NCBI GenBank assembly: GCA_027924585.1
Contig: BSBM01000637.1
Coordinates: forward strand, 5,022,001 to 5,086,000
Direction: 5' to 3'
DNA: 64,000 nt
Source of the DNA: Larix kaempferi
Taxonomy: Eukaryota > Streptophyta > Pinopsida > Pinales > Pinaceae
Of the stretch, positions 1-10,112 are shown one piece after another. Made by a program: the position numbers and the translations under genes. The first letter of the stretch is position 1; each line of letters begins with the position of its first letter. Below the pieces are notes generated by a model. That model saw only the letters and a list, made by a program, of their open reading frames with translations. It was not told the origin of the DNA and did no database searches.

Positions 1-566
1 TTGGCCTCTCTAATCTTATATGGTGAAGCCAATTATTGGTGGTTTTATGGCCTAAAAACACATAGGCATGATCAAGTTACCACCTATGAATAGTTCACAA
101 GAATATTGGTTGAAATATTCAAGAGAAGATATCCTAAAATCACCTTCAGAGAACTAACGCATGTGAGGAAGACTAGGACTCCAGAATCCTACATCTATGA
201 GTTTCAAAAATTAGCTGTGATGGTCATTGATATCTCAAAAGCTAGATTGATCTTGTTGTTCATTGAAGGGTTAGCAGAACCTTTGAGACTTACAGATCCT
301 CTACCTTGCAAGATGCACTAAGTATAACAATATACTTGCAAGACTCTATTCATAGGACTAGATTTCCTCCTAGAACCATTGTTCCTACTCAATTCAAGAA
401 TCAAATGCCACTCATGGAAAGACCTTCTAAAAATTTCAAGAAGGAAAATTATTCACAAGATCAAGATGAATTGAGAAGAAGTAAGTTGTGCTTCACCTAT
501 GAGGAACCATGGGTTCTAGGACATAGATGTGCTAAAGGAAAATCACACTACATTGAAGTTTACTAA
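1..566 (+). pseudogene. gag: Element A gag remnant
   Basis: This is the C-terminal half of a retrotransposon Gag (capsid-like) protein, which would form the virus-like particle. The stretch near 106-300 has the usual Gag pattern of an aromatic-rich helix followed by ESYIYEFQKLAVMV and a leucine-rich LFIEGLAEPLR block. A zinc-knuckle remnant lies near 487-535, reading CFTYEEPWVLGHRC, where the second metal-binding cysteine is replaced by tyrosine. A frameshift near 305 separates the capsid part from the knuckle part, and several stops are present. The N terminus is outside the window. It is a pseudogene of element A, followed directly by the protease. Confidence 0.75.
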
Positions 567-614
567 GCGAGCGAAGATGAGGATGAAGAAGAAGAGGCCC
601 GAGTATATGCAAAA

Positions 615-1189
615 GTGGCCTATGATACTGTAGAAGAAGAACCTATCCCTGATTTGAGCAAGATTGCAGTACTGTCAGGATTGCCTTACTTCCATACACT
701 CATATTCAAAGGAGTGGTTCGAGAACAATCAATCACTATGATAGTGGATGGAGGAACAACACATAACTTCATTGATTCAACTATGGTCGAAAGAAGGAAG
801 CTACCTGCTGAAAAATTAGGAGGCTTTACAATTATCATTCCAAGTAATCATTCTATGGATTGTTCTAGATGGATTCCTAAATTGTAGATTACTATAGGAG
901 ATCACACCATTAAACATAGATTTGATTTTATGTTGTGAATGTGGCTGATACTAACATGTTTTTGGGAGTACAATGGTTGTATTCGATTGGGAAGCACTCA
1001 ATAGACTACCAAATTCTTGAGATAACCGTCAAAGGAGAAGATGGAAAGGAGGTAGTGTTGAGAGGGATCAACACCTACCCAAAACAAGTGGTGAGTTCAC
1101 ATAGTATGAGATCCCTACTAAGTCATAAAGACATTGAGTGGGAAGCAAAATGCCTAATAACCACTAAGGGTACCTCTTTGGAAGTATAA
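615..1189 (+). pseudogene. pol: Element A aspartic protease remnant
   Basis: This is the retropepsin domain that would cleave the Gag-Pol polyprotein. The active-site region reads MIVDGGTTHNFID at about 738-776, against the usual D-S-G-A/T pattern, so the catalytic aspartate is kept but the serine is changed to glycine. A second conserved block, MFLGVQWLYSIGKHSIDY, follows at about 956-1010. There is a stop and frame change between 885 and 935. It is followed by the RT of the same element. Identification as a gypsy protease is firm; the copy is not functional. Confidence 0.8.
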
Positions 1190-2091
1190 CGATATCTATA
1201 AGACATTTAGAAATTGCTCCAAAAGCATAAGAATGTGTTTGGGGACCTTCCTTATGGTAGGCCACCTGGTAGAGGAGTGGATCATAAGATTGAGTTGGAG
1301 ATAGGAACTCCACCTATAAAAGTGCATCCTTACAAGCACCCAAAAAGATTCAAGGATGAGATAGAGTGAACCATCAAGGAACTGCTTGAATTGGGATTCA
1401 TTAGACCAAGATCAATTCCTTTTGCATCATCTATAGTCCTTCTAAAGAATAAATATGGGACCATGCGCATGTGCATAAACTATAGAGATCTCAACAACCA
1501 AGGGTTGATGAACTCATGGATAAAGCCCATGGGGAAAAATAATTTTCAAATATTGATATTCACTCTATTTACCATCAAATTACTATGTGAGAGGAAGACA
1601 TCCAGAAGACATCTTTTCTATGTCACCATGGGCACTTTGAGTTCCTTGTTATGACTTTTGGTGTAACCAATGCACTTGCAAATTTTCAATCTTGCATGAA
1701 CAGAGTGTTTAATAGGAAGCTCCGTAAGTTTCTACTTGTTTCCTTTGATGATATTTTAATCTATAGTAGAACTTGGGAGGACCATTTGCACCATTTGGAT
1801 ATTGTACTAACAACTTTGGAAGATCAATATTTCTATGCAAAACTATCCAAGTGCCAGTTTGGAATGACTGAGATTTTATACCTTGATCATGTGAGTGGGA
1901 AAGAAGGACTTAAGGTTAAAATGGAGAATATCCAAACCATTTTGGATTGGCCAAGTCCTAAAAATCTCACTGAATTGAGAGGATTTATTGGGATATGCAA
2001 TTATTACCGGAATTTTGTCAATTTTTTTTCAAATTTGACATATCCTTTGAAAGACCTTACAAAGAAAGGATCCTTCCATTGGTCAGAATAA
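1190..2091 (+). pseudogene. pol: Element A reverse transcriptase remnant
   Basis: This is a Ty3/gypsy reverse transcriptase, which would copy element RNA into cDNA. It opens with a thumb-side block around 1260-1390 (GVDHKIELEIGTPP, then a loading segment ending in GFIRPRSIPFASSIVLLKN), continues through MRMCINYRDLN, and has the catalytic box near 1740-1770 as LVSFDDILIYS, where the usual Y of Y-x-D-D is changed to F. The connection domain around 1930-2060 reads ILDWPSPKNLTELRGFIG. Frame changes occur near 1540 and 1650. It is closely similar in domain style to element K. The copy is dead. Confidence 0.85.
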
Positions 2092-2694
2092 GCTGAACAA
2101 GCATTCAATAAGATGAAGGAGGTAATGAGTAGTTGTCTTGTTCTTGCACTTCCATATTTATCTCAACCTTTGTTCCTTGAATGTGATGCTTTAGGCAATG
2201 GGATTGGAGCAGTATTTATGCAAAAAAACATCCCCTAGCCTTTTAAAGTAGGAATTTGCAGTCCCATGAGAGATTACATTCAATTTATGATAAGGATATT
2301 CTATCCATCATGCATGCGCTAGTCAAGTTCAGACAATACCTTCTAGGAGGTAAGTTCACCATCAAGATTGATCATAACAGTTTGAGACACTTATCCACCC
2401 AAAAGGAGATAAATGATAGACAACAAAAGTGGGTAAGAAAGGTCCAAGCATTTGATTTTGACATTGAATACAAGAAAGGTAATATGATCACTATAGTTGA
2501 TGCTCTTTCTAGAAAACCGACCTTTGAATTGATAAATTTTCATGATGATTGGAACACACAACTTGGAGTAGAGTATACAAAGAACCAATTCGATTGTGAT
2601 TTATTTGATGGACAATTCATGATAATACTTAAAATATTCTCAATGATATCATATATCATAAGGATAGGATATTTTTTGTTCCATAACCCTCATT
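2092..2694 (+). pseudogene. pol: Element A RNase H remnant
   Basis: This is the gypsy RNase H domain, which would degrade the RNA of the RNA/DNA hybrid. It starts around 2150 with a degraded LFLECDALGNGIGA block (catalytic D), continues with RLHSIYDKDILSIMHAL near 2268-2318 (E position replaced by D), IKIDHNSLRHL near 2362-2395, and ends with ITIVDALSRKP near 2488-2520. The usual four acidic residues are mostly visible. A stop and frameshift around 2236-2256 break it. A linker of about 180 bp leads to the integrase zinc finger. Confidence 0.8.
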
Positions 2695-3500
2695 AAATAA
2701 GAATATCCTTGAGGTTCCTCATGATGTTCCCTTACCAGGACATCTGGGGTTTGTGAAGACTTACAAGAAATTGAAGGAAAGGTTCTCCTTGAATGGATTG
2801 AAGAATGAAGTGATGGAGTATGTTATATCATGTGTGACATGCCATCAAAACAAAGTAGAGCATACTCATCCAGCAGGACTCTTACAACCACTTCCTATTC
2901 CATAACATAAATGGGAAAGTGTACAAATGGATTTCATCACGAGGAACCCCAAAATCCAAGGTAAAGACATTATTTTTGTTGTGGTTGATAGATTGACTAA
3001 ATATTCACATTTATTTTCTGTCACAACTAATATTGCAGCCATCCAAGAGGCTGAAATTTTCATCAAAGAAGTCTTCAAACTTCATGGCATACCCAAGTCC
3101 ATCATCGAAGATAGAGATAACAAGTTCACTAGCAATTTTTGGCAAGAGTTGTTCAAGTTAGTGGGAACAAGTTTGGAAATGAGTACTAGATACAATCCAT
3201 AGAATTATGGAAAAACAAAAAGAGTGAACCAATGGATGGAAGGATACTTAAGAAACAATGTTACAAGCCAGCAAATGTCATGGACTACTTGGCTCCACTT
3301 GGGAGAGTTTTGTTACAATACTACTTTTCATCTCTTGATTGGAATGTCTCCATTCAATCTCTCTATGGATATAATGAAATCACTTTTTATGAACTTATAT
3401 TTGGTGATTGTAAGACACATAAGGAAAAGGATTGGGTCCAAGAGAGTCAATACATACTCAGAACTCTCAAAGACAACTTGTGGGTAGCATAGAACATGAA
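2695..3500 (+). pseudogene. pol: Element A integrase remnant
   Basis: This is the retroviral-type integrase of element A. An H-H-C-C zinc-binding segment ends with CVTCHQNK near 2833-2857. The catalytic core follows: the first aspartate in VQMDFIT near 2923-2943, the second in IIEDRDNKF near 3099-3126 (usually I-x-S-D-R-D), and the glutamate in MEGYLRN near 3235-3258. Stops at about 2904 and 3200 and a frame change near 3225-3300 disable it. Context, order and the D-D-E spacing make the call secure. Confidence 0.82.
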
Positions 3501-3539
3501 AAAGTGCATACAAACAAGCATATAGTGGAGTGAACCTTC

Positions 3540-3968
3540 TAAGTAGGGGATCTGGTTTATTTCAGGTTGCATCCCTATAGAAAGTCCTCATTGAAGTATA
3601 AGGGGTCTGATAAGTTTCATACAAGTTTTTATGGTACCTACCAAGTCTTGAGGAAGATCAGGGAAGTGGATTATGAGCTAGAATTGCCTCTTAGTAGTAG
3701 GATTCATATTGTTTTCCAAGTGTCCCGTTTGAAGAAGGAAATAGGGAAAAAAATTAAGGTTTCACAAGAATTGCCACCCATTAACGATGAATTACATTTG
3801 GTTCTAGTTCTTAAAAATATTTTGGAGGTCTGAGAGAATAAGCTAAGGAGCAGAATCATTAAGGAATTCCTGGTGTAATGGGAAGGACTTCCTAGTGAGG
3901 ATGCTACTTGGGAAGGACAACACATCTTACAACATCCCAGATTAAAATTGCTTGAGGAAAAGCAACAT
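3540..3968 (+). pseudogene. pol: Element A integrase C-terminus with chromodomain
   Basis: The C-terminal integrase tail has a GPF-like module (KFHTSFYGTYQVLRKI, about 3615-3662) followed by RIHIVFQVSRLKK near 3700-3738. A chromodomain-like segment follows at about 3838-3945, with LRSRIIKEFLV, a stop, then WEGLPSEDATWEG and HILQHPRLKLLEE. In the family this domain is thought to steer integration to particular chromatin. The residues of the aromatic cage are partly kept. The same arrangement is visible in element K. This places A among the chromoviruses; the exact clade is not resolved here. Confidence 0.78.
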
Positions 3969-3982
3969 TGGGAGGGGAGGAA
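3969..3982 (+). other. Element A polypurine tract
   Basis: A purine run, gggaggggagga preceded by tt, ends directly at the TG that opens the 3' LTR. This is the expected plus-strand primer position for an element on the plus strand. Confidence 0.75.
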
Positions 3983-4480
3983 TGTCATGGCCCCTCAACA
4001 GTGATTAATGTATCAAGTTCATAACCCAACCAATCACTTGGGTTGAGGAGAGAACTTCATTTACTTGGGGTTAATTTTGAAATTCACACATTTAATTAAT
4101 TAGGGAGTGTGATTTAATTTTTCCTAAAGTTTATTATGCACTTGAGAATAATTATTATTCATAAATTAAGTATTTTTATTTTGAATAAAAGAGGATCATG
4201 CTCCACAAGTGCACCTTAGTGGATAAGGTTGACTGAAGAAACGACTTGCAAAAGAAGTTAGGAGAAAGAATCCAAAGCTAGAAAATCAAGAAAAGGGAAA
4301 GAAAGATTGTACAAATCAGAAAGGCAACAACAACTTAGGAAAATCAACATAAATAAAAAAAAACAACACAAAAGAAGAAAGTAGGATCAAATAAAAAAAT
4401 AAGGATAATGAAAAAAAGTAGGATAAGGCATAAAAGCAAGAAAACGTAGCAAAAAGCTAAAGCAAAAAATGTAAAAGTAT

Positions 4481-4564
4481 AAAGCAAAGCAGAAAAGGAA
4501 AATGGAGGAAAGCAAAGCAGAAAAGGAAAAAGGAGGAAAGCAAAGAAGAAAAGGAAAAAGGAGG
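4481..4564 (+). repeat. Three 28-bp purine-rich tandem repeats in A's LTR
   Basis: Three consecutive 28-bp units (4481-4508, 4509-4536, 4537-4564) share the core aaagcaaagcagaaaaggaa. They sit inside a longer almost pure A/G stretch (about 4340-4570) roughly 75 bp upstream of the TATA box, the position of U3 enhancer repeats. Confidence 0.8.
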
Positions 4565-4637
4565 AAAGTGATCTTTCCTTATCCATCCATGAGGATGCAT
4601 TATCCTAGGATACTTTATCCTCAAGTCATCCTCCATC

Positions 4638-4646
4638 TATAAAATA
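4638..4646 (+). promoter_or_regulatory. TATA box of element A LTR
   Basis: TATAAAATA lies in the LTR with the purine-rich repeats upstream. A transcript start about 30 bp downstream would be expected. This is inference from position and motif only. Confidence 0.5.
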
Positions 4647-5584
4647 AGGAGTTCGCACCACCTTCACATCTTTTGTTAGTTTGAGTATTGGAGTGAGTGC
4701 AGTTGTGCCTCAAAGACTTGGGAGATGTGCCCCTGCATCCCATGAGAGGATTATGGAATTGAGCCATTTTTCGATTATTTTATTGTAGGTCTCATAGCTT
4801 AGTCAAGTCTGGTTTGAAGTTCAGAAAACGTTTCATGAAGTTTATGGTTCGAATCCTCAAGATTTCTAGTGATTTTCAATGCCAGATTATTGTATTGAAA
4901 GGGGTAGAATATTTGTACTATTTTGAGAATCCTATTTTATCCCATACGATTTAATTTATGTTATTTTGATCCACTTATAACAGTCATAAAATTTTATAAT
5001 GCAAAAGTATGAATTATTATGAGTTTTCCACACCCCTGCTATATTTGCATAGATTTGAGATAGTTTCTAGAATGTATTTGATCAATGAATGAGTATTGAT
5101 CCAAATGATATGATTTATGTTTCTTATGTTAGTTAATATTTTATATGACTCAACCCAATCCTGATATCATAAAAATGTGAGCCTTCCTTACTGTTTTGGA
5201 TGTCCTGAAATTGGCCTAGTGGTGCAATCCTAGAAGGCAATTCTCTTTGTATAATTGTGAGACTTCCTCAGAACCTTACCAAAATTGATGTATTGAACCA
5301 ATAATTTCCATATAATTTTATTTGATTTTATTTATCCTCCATGAGATAGAATCTTTCACCATTAGCTTCTAGTCTATGCATAGTTGAAGTACTAGTTTGC
5401 ATATGCTTGGGTGCCTAGGAGCATTGGAGTATATTTCATCCTGGATGATTTTGAAAAATTAATAGTCCCAGTGCTTTGTGGAAAATTATTATCATCGAGC
5501 ATAGTTATCCTTCTATAGATAATAATTGATTTTTTGTACCTACAATAAAACTAGCCCACTTAATCCATTGTTTTTCATTGAGTC

Positions 5585-6013
5585 TTGAAAGGGAGCGAGT
5601 TAGTGTATCACCAGTCCTGGTTCGTAAATTACAATAAGTTACTTCATGCAAATGAATTCAAAGACCAACAAGATAGCATAGACTTGAGTGATGAATCTAT
5701 AGTTGTCCAATGTGTCCCCCATGTTAATGACAAGGAAGAACCTACAACTCCCATTTATGTGACCCTCAGTATTCATGATAAATTACTTCATAACTACATG
5801 TTAGACTCTAGATCTTCAGAAAACCTAATTCCAAAAATCATTATGGAACAACGTGGTCTAGAGATCACAAGACCTTATCATGATCTTCACATTTTTTACT
5901 CTAGAAAGGGAAAATGTGTTGGTATGATTAAAGATCTAGTTGTAACCCTTGCACAATTACCTACCAAAAGTATAATGGTGGAAGTGGTAGTGGCTAATGT
6001 ACCAGCGAAATAA
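5585..6013 (+). pseudogene. pol: Element B aspartic protease remnant
   Basis: This is a retropepsin-like domain. The active-site strand reads LHNYMLDSRSSENLIP near 5785-5832, where the usual D-S-G-A/S has become D-S-R-S. Downstream are FYSRKGKCVGMIKDLVVTL near 5896-5950 and the flap-like continuation to residue 142. The first codon of this open stretch is TTG, and the frame upstream closes at a TGA at 5579, so there is no true start here; the domain would have been part of a Gag-Pol polyprotein whose N-terminal part is lost. Confidence 0.7.
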
Positions 6014-6149
6014 AAAATGTTGTTATTGAGGAGATAGGATAAAAAAGTGGGAGTCACTACACAAATGAATATGAAATATGCTACGGTACCCATGTTTGCT
6101 GGAGAGACTAGACAACTATATAGGGAACCTAAGTTTGCCTATGTTATAA

Positions 6150-6894
6150 GTGATCAAAATAGTGCCACATAGTCCTATCAACTATCCTCTATATGCTATA
6201 GATGAAGACATGGGATGTTGTATTCTATTAGTCAACGAAGCTTTCGAAGAAGAATATTTCGAATCACCAAAAACTAAGGTTATTGTTGAAGACCAAACAT
6301 ATCAAGTGTGGAAATTACATTTTGATGGAGCCTCAAATAAAGATGAATCAAGAGTTGGTGCACTACTGGTTCCCCATTCAGGACAAAAGATTACCACGCC
6401 CTATAAATTGGTGCCTTGAAGCTACCAATAATGTGGTTGAATATGAAGCTCTCATATTAGTTCTCCAAACAACTAAAAATTTAAAGGTTACTAAATTGGT
6501 AGTATTTGGAGACTTAGAGCTAGTTCTTAATCAGATTAGAGGCACCTATCAAACAAATCATCAAAGGCTTAAGGCATACAAAAATACTATGTTAGATCTT
6601 GTTGAAAACTTCTTCGATGATTTTAATATGACCTTTGTTCCAAGAGAGATGAACCAACAGGTTGATGCATTGTCCTTAGCAGCAAGTACTTTCAAACATC
6701 CAAATAAGTCCAAATTGAAGTACGAGGTGGGAAATCAATATCATTCCTTCATTCCTGAAAATATCAAACAATGGCAGGTCCTTGAAGGTGATTTGCATAT
6801 CGAGCGTTTCCTTCAATTAATGGATGAGTTTGTAGTCACAAACATAGATACTGACAAGGAACATGAGATGGAAAATGCAACTCAAGAAAATTAG
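6150..6894 (+). pseudogene. pol: Element B archaeal-type RNase H (aRNH), upstream of RT
   Basis: This is a second RNase H of the type acquired by plant Tat gypsy elements. The first strand reads KLHFDGASNKDESRVGALLV near 6310-6372 with the catalytic D. A frameshift near 6400 leads to TNNVVEYEALILVLQ (catalytic E), VVFGDLELVLNQIRGTY (third acidic position, usually GDS) and PREMNQQVDALSLAAS (fourth D). All four acidic residues are visible, but the frameshift breaks the protein. Notably it lies between protease and RT, whereas the arrangement I know best for Tat elements has it after the native RNase H. Confidence 0.82.
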
Positions 6895-8090
6895 ATGACA
6901 ACCCCTAAATTGATGCAACAAGTCACTAGGCACAAGATTCTCCAGTTGAAGAATAATTTATTCCTAAAGGTTTAGTGCCTTTGGAAAAACTGTTTGAAAA
7001 AAATGATGTTCTTATTAAGCTAGCATTTCAACCAACTACAAAAGCAATAGAAGAATTCAAACTTGGTACTCTAGATTATCCAAAACACGTCAAGCTTTCT
7101 CAATCCTTGACAGCTGATTAGAAGCAAAGTTACTTCTCTTTATTCAAAGAGTACATGGACATTTTTGCTTGGAAGTACGAATATTTGATAACTTATTACA
7201 CTTATGTTATACAACACATATTCCTTTAAAATTAGATGCTAAACTAGTAAAACAAATGTTGAGACAAGTGAACCCTATTATACTCCATATAATTGAGAAA
7301 GAAGTAAGGAAGTTGCTTGATGCTAAAATCATTATTCCCCTTAGATACTCAAAATGGGTCGATAACCTTGTACCGGTGAGAAAAAATAAAGGGGAAATTC
7401 ACTTGTGTGTATACTTCAGGAAATTTAACAAGTGTTCCTTGAAGGATAACTATCCTCTACCCAAAATGGACCAAATTCTCCAGAAGGTGTTTGGGTCAAA
7501 CCGAGTCTCTATGATGGATGTGTTGTCTAGTTATAATCAAATTGATATGCATCTTGATGACAGAGGAAAAAACAACCTTCACCACACCATGGGGAACTTT
7601 CATGTACGATAAGATGCATTTTGGTCTTATCAATGCTGTAGAAACTTTCTAAAGAGCCATGGATATATCATTCATAGGAGAAAAATAAAAATTCATATAC
7701 ACCTCGATGAGATGACCATATTCTCAAAGTTTGATGAAGACCACCTTCAACATCTAAAACAAACTTTCAGAAAATGCAGGAAATTTGGTCTGTCTTTCAA
7801 TCCTAAAAAGTCCTTGTTTGCTATGACAGAGAAACATATTGGATCATATTTTCTGGAAACATGGGGTTAAAATACACCTTGATAGGGTGGTTTCTATAAA
7901 TCTGATAGATATTCCAAGTAACAAGAAATAAGTGCAGTCCTTTATTGGAAAAAATAACTTTATAAGGAGATTCATCCCTAATTTTGCTAAGATGATGAAA
8001 AATATTAAATACATGTTAAAAAAAGATGCATAGATTAAATGGACTACTGAACCAAGAAGCTTTTTTAAACAAATCAAAACTACTTTGGGA
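6895..8090 (+). pseudogene. pol: Element B reverse transcriptase remnant
   Basis: This is a gypsy RT. After a linker (6895-7150, in which LFKEYMDIFAWKYE is readable) come IEKEVRKLLDAKIIIPLRYS, VDNLVPVRKNKGEIHLCVYF and KCSLKDNYPLPKMDQIL near 7285-7480. The strand holding the first catalytic aspartate reads MMDVLSSYNQIDMH. The Y-x-D-D box is eroded to IHLDEMTIFSKF near 7693-7728. The connection block near 7740-7990 (LKQTFRKCRKFGLSFNPKKS, then VQSFIGKNNFIRRFIPNFAK) is recognisable. Several stops and frame changes disable it. Confidence 0.8.
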
Positions 8091-8401
8091 CAATCACCTA
8101 TCTTAATTAGTCATAATTATACTAAATAATTTCTTATATCTTATTTTTCTTCTAAAGTCACTATTGCAGTTGTCGTTTTACAAAAAAATGATGTAGGAAA
8201 GGAACAACCCATCGTATTTTTCAATAAGAGATTGAGCGATGGAGCGATAAAATAAAACACTATGGAAAAACGAGCCTATGCATTAGTGAAATCTCTCAAG
8301 TATTTTATAAATTGTATCTTGCATTAAAATATTATTGCTTATGTTGTAGGGAATACCATCAAGGACATCCTCTGTTAGCTAGACAGTGAAGGAATGACGG
8401 G
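8091..8401 (+). pseudogene. pol: Element B native RNase H, 5' part
   Basis: This is the start of the gypsy RNase H: VTIAVVVLQKNDVGKEQPIV, FNKRLSDGA and MEKRAYALVKSLKYF can be read at about 8157-8310. The domain is cut at 8401, where element C begins after the acggg target duplication. It resumes at 34509. The catalytic residues of the first strand are already degraded. Confidence 0.72.
8397..8401. repeat. Target-site duplication of element C, left copy
   Basis: acggg lies directly before the LTR start; the identical copy is at 34509-34513, directly after the other LTR. Confidence 0.93.
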
Positions 8402-8956
8402 TGTTAGTTTTTCATCATTTAATTCAATATGAACTAGGATCTTAACTGAGAGAACAACATGTACAACATATCAAACAGGGGAAAACCAAAAAGGTGAAAA
8501 ACCCTGCAACTTCCTCAGATATAGAACGAGAACCAATACAAAGATCACAAATATCAAACCCCAAAACAAGAAATAGTCTCCTAGCATGTTCTCCTCCTCC
8601 ACTTGTGTGCACTCCTCTCTCACTAATGCGAAGTGAGTGAGTGTGTGAATGAATAGAATGAGAGAGTCACACTCTCTATTTATAGAATGACTTGACCTGC
8701 CTTTAACCCTAATTGGGCCAACTTCCTAAGGAAGCCTAATAACCCATCCACATGACTCATACAGGGTCAACCCCACCAAGGTGGTCTAATAACCCATCAA
8801 ATATAAGTTATGACACTTACAATGTAACTTGTGACACTTGCAAATACGAATGACGACACTTCCAATCAGAGGAATAATACATCTTTGTTGGGGATACAAT
8901 AAAGTACAAATGTAATATACAAGTGAATATCTTTTGAAGTTACAAATACATCAACA
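8402..8956 (-). repeat. Element C 3' LTR (left)
   Basis: 555 bp, TGTTAG...TCAACA. A TATAAATA box on the minus strand is at 8678-8685. It aligns with the split right LTR (18693-19079 plus 34313-34508), which has an extra block of about 25 bp near its start. No coding sequence. Confidence 0.92.
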
Positions 8957-8968
8957 CTCCCTCTTAAC
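8957..8968 (-). other. Element C polypurine tract
   Basis: ctccctcttaac on the plus strand is a purine run (GTTAAGAGGGAG) on the minus strand, directly upstream of the 3' LTR. The same sequence follows the left LTR of element J. Confidence 0.85.
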
Positions 8969-10112
8969 TAGGAAGGTATTCTCTTGACATAGGTCATCAA
9001 TACTTATAGGCCCAAGTATGCAACACTGGAGTTGTATCATCGTCACTGGATCATTGGAGCATCATTGTCACTGTTGTTGTACTCTTCATCTCGATCACTG
9101 GTGCTATCTCTCAATTCTTCTCGTCATAGGAAGTTCTATAGAGCCAACCCTTTTTCATGTTGGATGTAGGCCTATCCTTCGGTAGGTCTTCATCATCTCT
9201 GCGAGCGGGCCATCTTGTGGAATTCTCAGGGTTGATTATGTGCATCAACAAAACCTAAAAAGAGAATCCCATGACTGATTACGAGCTTACTGCTCAACCT
9301 ATAGGATCTTCCAGGGATCTATTAAATGTGACCTCCACAAAACCTTAAAAGAGCATCTTGCGACCTGCAATATCTCTAAAGAGCATCCCAGGACTTTTAC
9401 ATGCCTAGCACAACCTATGGGATCTCCAAGACTGATTACATGTGAACTCCACAAAACCTTAAAAGAGCATCTTGCAACCTGCAAGATCTCTAAAGAGCAT
9501 CCTAGGACTTTTACATGCCTAGCACAACCTATGGGATCTCCAGGACAAATTACATGTGAACTCGCAAAACCTTAAAGAGAATCCCAGGGTTGATTACGAG
9601 CTTACTGCTCAACCTATAGGATATCTCAGGGTCGATTACATGTGACCAAGCAAAACCTCGAAGAGCATCCTAGGGATAATTACGAGCTTACTGCTCAACC
9701 TATAGGATCTCCTAGGGATGAATACATGCTATTGCATAACCTGTCCACGAACTCGGAGTATCATACTGATCATATTTGCATGGAGCATCATATTGATCAT
9801 CATCCTGATGCACATCATCAAAACATGATCTTCCTGATCATCATCATACATAGCATCATCCTGATGCATATCATCATCACATGATCATCTTGATCATCAT
9901 CATACATAGCATCATCCTGATGCATAACATCATCACATGATCATCCTGATCATCATACAGAGCATCACCCTGATGCACATCATCACTTGATCATACTGAT
10001 CATCATCATACGGAGAATCATTCTGAGGCTCGTCACTTAGCACTTACATCCACATCCATGGGAAGGATCCTCCTAATACCATGCTTGGAATGGCTCCTGT
10101 AAATGTGTCCCA
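8969..10112 (-). repeat. Element C 3' untranslated region with tandem arrays
   Basis: No coding sequence. Between about 9240 and 9740 a phrase such as aaagagcatcccaggac plus cctataggatctccaggg recurs several times in imperfect tandem. Between about 9755 and 10020 a second array alternates gatcatcctgatcatcatac and agcatcatcctgatgcatat. Element J has comparable but diverged arrays at the same place between RNase H and LTR. Confidence 0.8.

Larger units (their letters stand above)
1..5577 (+). mobile_element. Element A: Ty3/gypsy chromovirus, left end outside window
   Basis: The order seen is Gag, protease, RT, RNase H, integrase, chromodomain, polypurine tract and 3' LTR, all on the plus strand, which is the order of plant chromoviruses. 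The reading frame changes many times and carries many stops, so the copy is old and dead. The 5' LTR lies outside the window. The left limit is the window edge. The right limit (about 5577) is approximate, because I could not find a clear LTR end before the Tat-like coding sequence begins near 5582. It may be inserted in element B, whose gag is missing at exactly this boundary. Confidence 0.85.
3983..5577 (+). repeat. Element A 3' LTR (right end approximate)
   Basis: The LTR opens with TGTCATGGCCCC immediately after the polypurine tract. It contains a purine-rich tandem block, a TATA box at 4638-4646 and a long AT-rich downstream part. It holds no coding sequence. The right boundary is not certain: candidate CA ends occur near 5567 and 5577, just before the Tat-like reading frame of element B opens at 5582. 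There is no second copy in the window to align against. Confidence 0.6.

Noticed and set aside
4344-4586. Hydrophobic, phenylalanine/leucine-rich minus-strand ORF
   Set aside because: It is the complement of the purine-rich LTR tract; poly-A/G read backwards gives F/L codons. No gene context.
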